From positions 62,001-126,000 of the forward strand of contig JAEHOE010000188.1 in NCBI GenBank assembly GCA_016858145.1: DNA of 64,000 bases, read 5' to 3'. Below are positions 1 to 10,060 of this stretch, piece by piece. Numbering within the stretch: the first letter of the stretch is position 1; each line of letters starts with the position of its first letter. The position numbers and the translations under genes were made by a program. A model generated the notes under the pieces. It saw nothing but the letters and a program-made list of their open reading frames with translations. It searched no databases and was not told the DNA's origin. The DNA is from Edaphochlamys debaryana (Eukaryota; Chlorophyta; Chlorophyceae; Chlamydomonadales).

Positions 1-152
1 AGGGTATCCAGGGGTCCCCTGGTGCGTGTACGAGGTAACGGGGGTAACGTGGGAGCCTTTTTGGGCGAGGGGTCCCACAGTCCTGCACACTCACTCATTT
101 GCTTAACTGTGGTAGTGTGGCCGCTCTCTTTCTCTCTCTCAACACTGCCGCG

Positions 153-407
153 ATGTCACAATGCATGCATTTCGCCTTTGCTGTGTTCTTCTTAGCCGTA
201 ACCTCTTCCATATGCACTTCTCACGACCTTGAACACTCAACGACAAATGCCGAGGCCGCCGCAGCAGCAGCAGGCAGCAAGAGGACGGCGGAATTCCCAG
301 CGGCCGAACTCGAGGAGCTTCTGGGCATCGTCAAGGAAGTAAAGATGGATGTCAGAACAACGCTTGCCGAAGTTATAGCAGCCCGTGGAGCAGCGTTGCT
401 GCGCGGG
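153..407 (+). CDS. Probable first exon of a small secreted protein
   Basis: An ATG at 153 opens a typical signal peptide: a short N-region, then a hydrophobic core (FAFAVFFLAV), then a small-residue stretch near residue 20. It is followed by an Ala-run and a short acidic/hydrophobic helix (AELEELLGIVKEVKMDV). A second in-frame ATG lies upstream at 99. The frame stays open to 455, but a perfect donor (GTAAGT) starts at 408, directly after a Gly codon, so I take 407 as the exon end. I could not find the downstream exons before the next gene. The product is not recognised; secretion is inferred from the signal peptide only. The gene could also be a remnant. Confidence 0.4.
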
Positions 408-1355
408 GTAAGTCCAAGGGCGCGGTTTACTGCGACGGCGGAGGAAGACGAGTAATCGCTGAGCATATATGTGATGAGATAAGAAGATAGCCCAACAGAA
501 GCAAGCTTGGCACAGACACGGGTTCGGAGCCATTCGCCCGTTCGACGTTGCAAACATCGCAGCAGCAGCGCGTTGCGATGGGAGCGTGCTCTTCAGCTAA
601 GCAGGCATACTTTTATAAGCATGAACGGGTTTTGGCGGGTTTGGGAAGGACGGTCTGACTTGTCCCAACCCCACCTGGACAGTCGTGGGCCATAGGGCGT
701 GGAAGCGGTCGTGGGGGCGACCTCCATCCATGAACGCCGCCAGAACTCAATTCTGCGAAAGTGGTGCAGCGCTTAGGAGCACTGCCAGGTGGTCGGTGAG
801 CGCCAGTCCCAGCCAGTCAACCGGTCTTCCTGGCGTGGTATGGCGGATCCCGCCTAAGCTTGATTCTTACCGCGGGAGGATTGTTGTCTTGTAAGATAGG
901 TTTTGGGGGCTGAGCCCCCCGTCAGGCTCTTGGGGGGGTGAGCCCCCCGGGCTTGAACCCGTGTCGGCGTGTGTATGGTCCTGCGCTTGAGAGTTTTGCT
1001 GTTAAGAACCGACCCCGGCTATTCCAGTGGGTTGGGGTTAGTTGTAGGCATGGACACGGCCCCAGACAGTACGTGCGGGAGGCTAAAGTCTGCCCATGCG
1101 GAAGTTCTATCTGGTAGGGGGTTGAGCGGTTGACCGGCTAAGCCCTAACCTTTCCGGATGCCCCCCCCCCCACCACCGCCCCCCCCCCCCGCACACACAC
1201 ACACAAACGGTTCCGGGTTCGCCTTGCTGCCTGCTTGCTCGCCGCTTACTATCCGCACTGGCACCTGGTTAACACACAAACACTCGCCCGCTCCGCCGGC
1301 CGCCGCGCGCCCGCGCATCGTGCGAGGTTGCACCTAGCGCTGCTCCCCTCGCCCC
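408..1355. other. Gap with fold-back repeat, no supported gene
   Basis: This stretch has no convincing exon on either strand. It holds the fold-back repeat listed separately (901-955), a poly-C/CA run near 1160-1205 (likely intergenic), and presumably the 5' leader of the gene starting at 1356. Missing exons of the gene at 153 could lie here, but none has both good borders and non-biased coding content. Confidence 0.4.
901..955. repeat. Fold-back G/C-run repeat
   Basis: Two consecutive near-perfect hairpins are visible: GGGGGCTGAGCCCCCC, then after a short spacer GGGGGGGTGAGCCCCCC. The spacer contains a 16-mer, CGTCAGGCTCTTGGGG (920-935), that recurs exactly at 16867-16882 inside an intron of the large repeat-protein gene. 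This suggests a dispersed element present at least twice in the window. Function unknown. Confidence 0.6.
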
Positions 1356-3545
1356 ATGCAGGGTACCCAGGCATCGCCTACAGCTTCACCAGCCGCAGCA
1401 ACAGCGGCCGCAGCGGCAACAGCGGCGGCAGCATCCTCAACAGCAGTAGCAGGGAGCGGCGGCCAGGGTCCCGCCAATTTCGCCATCATGACTTGGCAGG
1501 CGCTCATCCCGCGTAGACAGTACGAACACGACTTCATAGATGGCTTGACACCGGTTTGCGAAACCGACACAGAATCAGCGCAGTGTCGATTCGTCATGCA
1601 TGCACTGGACCTCCTCCGCGTCTCCCGTCTGTTCAACCCGACCACGAGGTGGGAGTTGGGAGCGTCAGGAGGATGGAGTGCTGGCAGCAGGGGTCGGTGC
1701 CCCGCCGCTGAGCAGGCAAGGGCACCTAGGACAGACGGCAAGGTGCTGCGTCCCCCACGCGCACCGCTACGGGCTGTCCTTGATTGCCCCCGCCCCGTCC
1801 CTGACCATGCTGCCCCACCTGCCGGCCGACCCGGGTGCTCCTGAGGCCCATGGCCCGGTCCCAGTCTGGCCTGCCCCTCGGTCCTCGGTCCCCCTCGGCC
1901 CCCCGGCCCGCATGGTTGTAGTCCCTGTCCCATTCGTTCCGGTCGCGGTCCCAACTTGCTGCTCCCCCTTGCACTCAACACAGATTTTACCTTCTGGCCG
2001 ACCTGGGCGTTGTGGAGAAGAATGCATACCACCAGGGCCAGTTGGCCAAGCTGAACCTCCAGATCAGGAACAGCACGGGCCTCCGAGGACCGGGCTCGCG
2101 CGCCGCCCAATACGATGCCCTGCACTACCAGAACGCGAACGAGCTGCACCCCCCCGAAATGTGAGCGAGAGAGGCAAAAGCGCAGGCAGAGGTACTGTGT
2201 GTCTGCTCCCCACGGCACCGACCATTGGCTTTGCTCCCGCCCTTCAGGCTAAGCCGCTTCTGTGAGATGGTGAGGCGCACTAGGGGGCACCGAGCGAGCG
2301 CTGCATGCCTGCTGTAGGCTGCAGGCTGCATGCTCGTGGCTCTGAGCCTGAGCCTTGTCCTGCGCCCCCATTCATAAGTCTCCGCGGCCCGCCCGCCCTC
2401 GCCCGCCGCCGTACGTGTGAAGGCAGACCTGGCGAAGGCCGAGGGACTGGAGCGCATCCTGACGGTAGACGCGGACCAGGGCTTGTTCACGGACGTGTAC
2501 AAGGCGTTCCAGCTGTACCAGGTGGGCATGCCGCCAGCAGGGGTAGGTCTAAGGCCTATCGTGCGTGCTTCAAAATGCCTGAACCATGCCGTACGCAGGA
2601 GGACATTGTGACGCCGTGCTACCAGTGCAGCCAGATCGTGTTGTGGTCTACGAAAGCGCTGGATGCGTACTGCGACGGCCTCCTCACCTTCTGGAGGCTC
2701 AACGAGACAGACAGGCAGGCTGAATCAGGGATTTAGGGGGTCAAGAAGGGGAGCCTGGGGGCTCGGGAGCCTGGGGGCTCGGGAGCCATGTGACGGACCT
2801 CGCCATTCCGCCCTCCCTCCTCTGTCCTGAGCGTGCTTGGCTGTGGCTATGTCAACACAGGCAGGAGCTCTTCACAAAGTACAGGACAGAGAGGGATTTC
2901 AACGATATGCATTTCCTGGACATCTTCATCAAGGGTAAGACCCGGTAACCGTGCTTGCCCTTGATGCAGTGGGAGGCTGCAGGGCGCCAGGTCAGCGCTA
3001 AACTGCTTCCCCCGCTCCCTTCTTGCCCTTACTTGTCCTGCCCCAGAGCCCCAGTTCTCACAAGCCCGTAACCTGACATCGGCAATCCTGATGCTGGAGC
3101 AATCGTCCTCCCGAAACCCCCTCCCCCAACTCTGGAGCGCGGCTTTCACGGGTGCGTACAGGAACACGTGGAAGCACTTGCAAGCTGAACCCCGAATCCC
3201 GGACCCGCACCTGTTTGCACACCTTGCGCTACGCACCTCTGACAAAGCACCCGCCGTCCCGTGCTCGCTCGCCCGGCAGCTTGGGCACTCGAGCCAAGCG
3301 CCGCGCACCCACGTGGAGACTACAATGCACGCTGCGCCCGCTTTCACGAGCTCGTCAAGTTCGAGCCAGTGTGGTGGTCGGTTCCGTACGTAGTGCCGGT
3401 CTTCCAAGATGTGAGAATGAACAAAGACCAAGCGAGCGAAGATGTGAGGTGGCCTCTGCCCATCATACACTTCCAGCAGGAGTGCAAACGGGAGATAGTC
3501 CACCGAATGTTCGTCCAGCACTACCGCAAGTGGTACTTTGCATGA
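1356..3545 (+). CDS. Unidentified protein, possibly glycosyltransferase-like (7 exons)
   Basis: Exons read as 1356-1648, 1984-2160, 2248-2269, 2423-2521, 2599-2714, 2861-2934 and 3280-3545. All phases agree and give about 348 residues. After an Ala/Thr-rich leader the protein is non-repetitive, with well-ordered stretches (ALIPRRQYEHDFIDG; RFYLLADLGVVEKNAYHQ; VDADQGLFTDVYKAFQLYQ; TPCYQCSQIVLWSTKALDAY) and ends HYRKWYFA before TGA. The DAD-containing segment followed by a CDGLLTFW segment resembles the layout of DxD-type glycosyltransferases, but I cannot name a family, so this is weak inference. Exon 3 is only 22 nt. The intron after 2714 appears to start with GC rather than GT. The ATG at 1356 is the only good start; a second at 1488 (MTWQALIP) is possible. 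A TGTAA motif lies 167 bases past the stop. Confidence 0.6.
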
Positions 3546-3661
3546 CCCGGCGCGACAGGGTTGAGGGGTGTCGTTCGGAGGAGGGACCCGCGTGGGGAAA
3601 CCGGGGTGTCCCATGACACTCGCTTGAAACACCAAACCCTTGCTGTGGGGCTCCGAGTTGA

Positions 3662-3702
3662 GATCTGGTCTGATATGATCTGAGCTGATCTGATCTGAGG
3701 GT
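3662..3702. repeat. GATCTG-type short tandem repeat
   Basis: Degenerate copies of TGATCTGA-like units follow one another in the 3' flank of the preceding gene, just before its TGTAA signal. This is simple-sequence DNA with no coding content. Confidence 0.6.
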
Positions 3703-3711
3703 TGATAAGCC

Positions 3712-3716
3712 TGTAA
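3712..3716 (+). terminator. TGTAA polyadenylation motif
   Basis: TGTAA is the usual poly(A) signal of volvocine algae. It lies 167 bases after the stop codon at 3545, a normal 3' UTR length. Confidence 0.5.
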
Positions 3717-5196
3717 ATCGGCATTTCATAGGTCTCTCATTGCTATGCACGCTCCAGAAGTGAGCTTGGCACCGAACATTGCTGTATGTGTTGGATCCGA
3801 TGCGGAACTATTGCAATGGTCAAGCCTTCCAAGGCATGAGCGGAAGTAAGCTGGGCTGATTGACAGGTAGACGGGTTGAGGGGCAATGAAGGTTGGAGGG
3901 ACCGGAAGTGTATGACGGCTATAGGCCCAGAGTGGGCCTTGGATCAAAGTAGCGAGCGCTATGAAGCAAGACATGCGACGAGGAGCTTGGCTGGTATACA
4001 AGTAAAAGAGACCTGGAGACTGCGGAGACAGACGACGGAGGATGGAGGCCCGCATGGGTGGACAGGGCAGGGCGGGGGGTAGGGTTTGCAAGGGGGGGGT
4101 GGGAAGGACGTGACCGAGTTCTGTGCGGTGAGGTGGGTAGGTCGGTGGGGCATCGTCATACCGTGACACCCTATAAGGCAGGCCCCCGTCCCGCCACTGC
4201 AAAAGCCATCCTCCGCCATCCGAAGCGCTTGAAGCACCAACACGCCGTGCGTGTGTGTGTGGCCGCTGCGCAGGGCATCGCTTGGGTCCACACGCAGCCG
4301 CGTAGGGGTCAGGCGCGAAGCCAGGCTCGCGCAGCGGTACGGCGCTGGGGCTGGTAGGCTGGGGCTGTGTGGTGGCGTCGAATGGGCCAGGGGGCGGTGC
4401 CCGGGGGCCGGGCGCGTCGGGGGGTGAGGACGTGAGTTGCAATGCTGGCGTGCCTGCACTGCACAGCGTGTGGGAGCGAAGGCGGGGAAGTGGGGCCGGA
4501 CAATGTGCTGGAAGCCCGGCGCCAAGGCTGGCGGGAGGTTGAGCCAGGCCGAAGCCGATTACTGCAGGCAAGTGCCTGGACTAGCTCGCCAGACTTAAAG
4601 ACCGCCTTGCTGCACGTGACGTGGCAATGCGGGCTGGCGGGGCCGCAAGGTGGCAGGGGGGCGTTGTTCCCTGCTAGCACGGGGCACTCAACGGTCTGGC
4701 TTTCGAGCTTACACCAGTGCAGCACGCGTACCTCGCTTCCCGGGTGCCCGAGCGCCTAGCCAGGGGTGACATCTGCTCACCATTCACCTGCCCTAATCAG
4801 GGCCTCTGCTCACGGCCTCTGCTCACGACCCAGCCTTCGCTTACGTCGCCCAGCTGCGAGCTGAGCCTGACTCTCGCCCGTCACACGTCCCACGTCGCTC
4901 TACCCCTCAGCCCCTCCCGCCCTCTCTCGACACGAGCTGCCACCCCCATGCACAGCGGCCACACAGCGGCCACCCCCATGCACAGCGGCCACACACCGGA
5001 CGCCCACTCGGCCCTCCGGCCCTCCGGCCGTCCCCACCACGTGACGCGGGCTGTCACACGACCTCGCTCTGGGAGACTGAGACTACCCGCTCGCCCTGTC
5101 CCCACGCCCCCTCCCCTCCCCTCCCCTCATTGCACCCCCAGCTCAGCTCCGGCGCGCTCGCGCCCCCACACGGCCGCCCATGAGGCACGCGCCGCC
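3717..5196. other. Intergenic region between convergent genes
   Basis: There is no exon I can support on either strand; the long open frames here are composition artefacts. A 30-base unit with the core ATGCACAGCGGCCACAC is imperfectly repeated at about 4948-4997. A TTACA (TGTAA on the minus strand) at 4709-4713 may be the poly(A) signal of the ArfGAP gene, giving a 3' UTR of about 480 bases. Confidence 0.5.
4709..4713 (-). terminator. Candidate TGTAA poly(A) motif for the ArfGAP gene
   Basis: TGTAA on the minus strand, about 480 bases beyond the ArfGAP stop. A plausible but unproven signal. Confidence 0.3.
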
Positions 5197-8100
5197 TCAC
5201 CACTTGCCCCACTCCTCCTCCTCGTCCTCCTGTTTGCTGAGCGCGGGCATGCTCTTGCTCTTGTGCGTGGCAGCGCTGGCGCCGCCTTTGCTGGCGGCGC
5301 GGTTGACCACGGGGGCGGCCGCGCTGGCGCCGCTGCGGCCGGCGGGGCGCGAGGTCTCGGCAAAGCCGCTGAAGCCCGAGTCCTGCGGCTGCGGCCCGGG
5401 CCCCGCGTGCTCGTCCTCGCGGTCCCGGTCGCCCCCGTCGAAGCCCGAGAAGCCGCCCCAGCCGTCGTCCCGGCGGGAAGACGAGGAGACGCCCCCCTGC
5501 ATGCCGCCGTCGTGCGCGCCGCCCGGGTGCCCCGCGCCGCCGCCGCCTGGGGCACAGGGCGCAGGGCAGAGGGTGCAGGGGTAGCGGCACGTCAGGCGTG
5601 GGACTAGGCCGGCGCAAAGCAGTGTGCGTCATGGGGGACCAAAGCACAGCAGCGAGGCCCCATGCCCATCGTCCGCGGCGCCCATGCCTCCCGCATACGG
5701 CCACCCCCCCTGCAACCCCTGCCGAGCCCCCAGCCGACCAGCCCTCAGACCACAACAGACCCATGCCATTACGGTCCCCACGGGCTGATGCCTTCATCCA
5801 TACCTCCACCCCCGCCCCCTATCCCGCCGCTCCCCGCTCACTCCGGCCGGTGGTGGAGGCCGCCGCCGCCGCCGCCGCTGAGGACCCCAGGTCCACCTGC
5901 CGTGGCGGGGGGGTGGAACGGGGGCGGGGACAGAGGTGAGTCCAGGGGCAGCGGCAGGGCCGCCCACAGGGCATAGAAGCAGGCCTGGCCAGACTTCCCT
6001 GGCGCGGCGGACCAAGCAGTGCGGCCGACCCGGGGCCCCGCAGCGGCCGTGACGAGCCTCCCCGCCCACAAGCGCCAACACCCCTCAAGCCCCGAGCTGA
6101 GCCCCGGGCTATGCACCTGACTGCCTCCCTGACTGCGACCCTTGGCCCGCCCCCTCCTCACTGCTCACCCCACCTCCCTCTCTTCACTGCCCTCCCCCTT
6201 CACCACCACCATGCGCCCGCCTTCGCTGCTCCGGCTCCCCAAGCCCACCCCTGCCCCCTGCTCCTCCGTCCCCCTCCTCCCCGCCCCTCCCCCACCTGGT
6301 AGCCCTGCTCCCTCCAAAGCCCTCCCTGTCCCGTGCTCCCTCCCGCCACCCCACCCCCACCTGCCCCTGCCCCCTGCTTCCACCCACTCCCTCCCCCTCC
6401 TCCCCGCCCACCCCTTTCCCCCACCTGGAAGCCCTGCTGCCGGGCCGCCTGCTCCACGGAGGAAGCCATGCGCGCGTACAGCCCCGTCAGCGTGGCGAAG
6501 CCGGACTGGGGGGAGGGGGGGGCGGAGGTACCCGGGGGGGGTGGGTGTTCCAAGCTGAGCGGGAGAAGCACCCCTTGCCCACAGACCGGACCTCACAAGG
6601 CACCTTCCCCGACTGACCCCAGCCCCCCGACAGTCATGAAGCAGCGCCTCTCCCTCCTTCCCTCCCTCCTCAATCCCTTTCCCCTCCCTTCCCCCCCTTT
6701 CCCCCTCCCCCCCACCTGCGCCACGTGCACGGCCTTCTCCGAGATGACCTTGGCGTTGCTGCTCAGCGTCTCGCCCACCTGGGGGGGGGGGCACAGGGGG
6801 CGGGAGGGAAGTGTTCGAGGCTGAGCCGAGAGGCAAGGGGGCTGAACGAGAAGGGGAGGTAGAGGTGGCGTTCCTCAGTTGCGAGGGAAGGGAAAAGGAG
6901 CCCACCAGGCGAACCAGATGGAGGGGCCGGGGGACAGGGTCAGGGAGCGGGTATAGCAGCGTCCCCTCATCCAAGCACTGCTAGGTCACGGCCCATCCGC
7001 CCGCCTTTCCACCACCACGCACCTGCTTCTCCTGGAGCGTCTGGGCGATGTGCGCCGAGCCGCTGCGGGGCAGGGCACAGGGGCGAACGCCGGACGGCGC
7101 GTCAGCTTCAGCTGCAGAACTTTCTCCCGACGGTCACCCCGACAGCCCACCCGTTACCACCCCGCACAAACGCCAGCCGCCCCTCACGTACGGTGATTGC
7201 CGTACCCCTGTGGCGCGTGCTGTGTGCCCGCTGGCTAGCTCAGCTCCGAGGAGGTAAGCTCACAGAGCGCTTCCTCCCCACGCCTCAGTCACAGACCTCG
7301 CCGCCGTGCCTCCCCCCCCCCCCCACAGGGTCAGGTCAATTTGGGGAGTGCAAGCACCCCGCCCGCCTGCTCGCGGCTTACCTCCGCACCACCTGGCCCG
7401 CAGACTTGGCGGCGGTCTCAGCCGCACGCGACACACTGCAGGGCCGGGGCGGAGAGGGTTGGAGGGGGGAGAGCCAGGTTGGGGCACGGGTGGTCGTCTC
7501 GTCTCTCGACAGGCTGGCATCTAGGGGCCCTGGAGGAAGCCCATGCCCATGCGATCAAGCCTAGCACTGCTCACAGCCGTGCCACTTTGCGAAGACCGCC
7601 CACCCCAACCCCACCCGCACAGCCCTCCAGGGATGGACGCAACGCCGGGGCCCCATCCCGGCCTCACCGCCAACCCCTCCATGCAACCCCTACTCCTTCC
7701 CCTCCCCCAGCGCCTTGCTTCACTCGCCGGCCCAGACCCCCCTCCTCCGCACCCTGCCCTCCACGCTCCTCCCATCCTCCCCGGCCCCCCTCCTGCCCCC
7801 CACGCACGTGGTGAGGGTGGACGAGAGCAGCGTGGTGAGGTCCTCCACGCCCCCGCCGCCCCCGGCCGCCTTGGGCGCCGGTGCGGAGCCGAAGCCCACG
7901 TACTTGCCGCCCTGGCTGGGGGGCAGGTGGTCGGGGCGGGAGTTGTTCTCCTGCGGGGGGCGGGGCAGCGGAGGGGGGGTTAGGGGAGGGGGGGGACAGC
8001 GGGCCGGACCTGGGGTAACGAGGACGGGGCGTGGCGGGGCCAAGCCGGAAGTGGGTCGGCGACCAGACGGGGTCCTGGTCCCCGCCGCTCTCGAGACCAG

Positions 8101-10060
8101 GACACAGCTCAGCGCGCCGACCCACATCGGAGAGACTCGACACGGCAAACGGCCCCCCCTTCCCTAAAACCCCCATGGACATCACGTCCCGCGACGGCGC
8201 CCGCACCCCACGACCGGCTGCCTCTCCAGCATTTCCGAGGCCGCTGCGTTCCTGGGCACGCCCGCATTGCTCCCGGTCCGCAAACGGTGCTGAGGGGCCC
8301 CGAGAGGCTACGAGAAACCGCTACCGAGGCTCTTTGGGTGTGCAGGGGCCTTCGGCAGCCTCCCAGACACCCTGATGGGCAAACTGTGGGAGGCGGAACC
8401 TCCAGCTCCAGCTCGCAGGCTGCCTGCTCCTCAAGGCGGCCCCCCGCTTCCCACGCTGGCTCCGCGTGCCGAAGCCGGGAACTGCGGGCGGCCTCGGCTG
8501 CTCCTCCCACCCATGGGAACCAGCAGGGTCTCCCCTAGCACCCCAGTCATGGGCTCTCCGCCGCACCCGACCGAGCACTCCCGGCCGCACCCGGCGGCGG
8601 GGCGCCAGCCGCACCCATGGCGAACTCCCGCCCCTGCAACTCGTCGAGGACCCCGGCCGGCGGGCGCACCTGCATCTTGCGCGCGAAGAAGGACTCCTTG
8701 TTGGCGGCCGAGGACTCGAGCTGCGAGCGGGTGTACTCGGAGCGCTCGTTGAAGGCGCCCGTGCTCTGGGGGGCGGGGGGGAGGGAGTGGGGGGATGGGG
8801 GATTGGGGGTCGGTTGGAGCTGAGCGGGAGCGCCTTGCCTTGCCGGGAAAGACGGGGGAAGTAGGGGGCCGTGGGAAGGGTCTCGACTGATGCGAGGTCT
8901 GTTGGCTGAGTGTGGAGAAGGTAGTCATGAGCGTGCGACCTCGCCCCAGACCCGCCGCCGGCCCAGATGAGACCGCACGCCCAACCCTTATGGTCACACG
9001 CAACTCCTCATCTCTTCACCCTCTCGCCCATGCGCGCACCGCGCGTCCCCACGCGCTCCGCCAGCGCTCTGCCACCAACCCGGCCCAAACCGTGCCCGCT
9101 CCAGGGCCCACCTGGCTGCCCTTGACCCCCGCGCCGCCGCCCGAGCCCGAGCCGCCCCAGTCGCCCCAGTCGTCGTCGCCCCGCTTCGCCGGGGAGGCGC
9201 GCGCCGAGGAGTGGGTGCGGGCGGCGCCCACAGCCCCGGCGCCGCCGCCCGAGCTGGGGGGCGGCACCTCCGAGGGTGGAGGCGGGGTGTAGGACCGGCC
9301 CTCCACCTCCGCGCGCAGCTTCTCGCGGAAGAACTGGGGATGAGGAGGGGCGGGTATATGGGCTAAGAATGCGAAGAACGAGCGGTGGAACAGTGTTGCA
9401 AGCAGGTCCGGGTTCGGCCTTGAGACTTGTCAGGCAGTCCCGAACGGCCACCCCTCCCCTGCCCCGCCCGCCCCCGCGTCCGCGGCGCATCCCCTACCTC
9501 TGCAGCGCGGCTGTTGTATTTGTCCTTGATGTCCATGGACTTGGGGATCCCATAGCTCTGCAGGAAGGAGTTGAGCTTGCCATTCCCGCCGCACTGCATC
9601 TTCTTCAGCTGGTCCGCAGACCAGGCGTCCATCGTCACCGAACTGCAGAGAAAACATAGCGCTTGTCAGCGCGTTGGCACTTGAGCAACGCGTCGCAGTA
9701 GGGGCCTCGCCTACCGCACGAAGCTGATGTGAACCCCAAGGCCGCGATGCCGCCCGCTGCACTCCAGGCACATAAAGATCCCGTAGGAGACTGTGACAGA
9801 AAAGAAACGAAGGGGAATTAAGCGCACCAGGGCAAAAGAAGGTCGATGCGACACCTGCGGCCTCTTCGGCGCACCTGAAGCCCACTGCGGGTTCTTCATC
9901 TCACAGTCTGAGCAGACCTGCAAAGGTAAAACCCGGCAGCGATGAGCGCCCGCGCGGTTGCGCGCCCGCAGAGTTGGCCATCGACCGGGCCGTAGCGCAC
10001 CCTGTTATCAGGCCTGCTCTGAAGCTCTCTCAGGATCGCAAGCGCTTCGGCGGATGCCAT
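5197..10060 (-). CDS. Arf GTPase-activating protein, ArfGAP1 type (13 exons)
   Basis: It stimulates GTP hydrolysis by Arf on Golgi/ER membranes and so drives COPI coat release. Exons in reading order (minus): 10001-10060, 9875-9917, 9715-9790, 9498-9642, 9112-9333, 8670-8765, 7808-7950, 7382-7435, 7023-7062, 6716-6778, 6425-6505, 5842-5896, 5197-5546; phases agree throughout, giving about 475 residues. The N-terminus begins [19 protein letters not shown]. The C4 zinc finger is C22, C25, C42, C45 with the family spacing CX2CX16CX2C, followed by [16 protein letters not shown], where R50 is the expected arginine finger. The core continues through DKYNSRAAE. Later exons match ArfGAP1 tails: [31 protein letters not shown], then amphipathic helices ([32 protein letters not shown]) like lipid-packing sensors. 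The end is acidic with Trp ([10 protein letters not shown]). The 55-nt exon 12 is the least certain: it was chosen by phase and splice sites. Confidence 0.9.

Noticed and set aside
945..962. T-arm-like GGGCTTGAACCC suggesting a tRNA on the minus strand
   Set aside because: No matching acceptor, anticodon or D arms at the right distances; it belongs to the fold-back repeat.
1334..2218. 294-codon frame on the minus strand over the unidentified gene
   Set aside because: It runs antisense to a phase-consistent exon series and is Gly/Arg/Ala-biased.
4717..5607. 296-codon frame on + next to the ArfGAP 3' end
   Set aside because: It overlaps the ArfGAP last exon antisense and is otherwise Ser/Pro/Arg low complexity.
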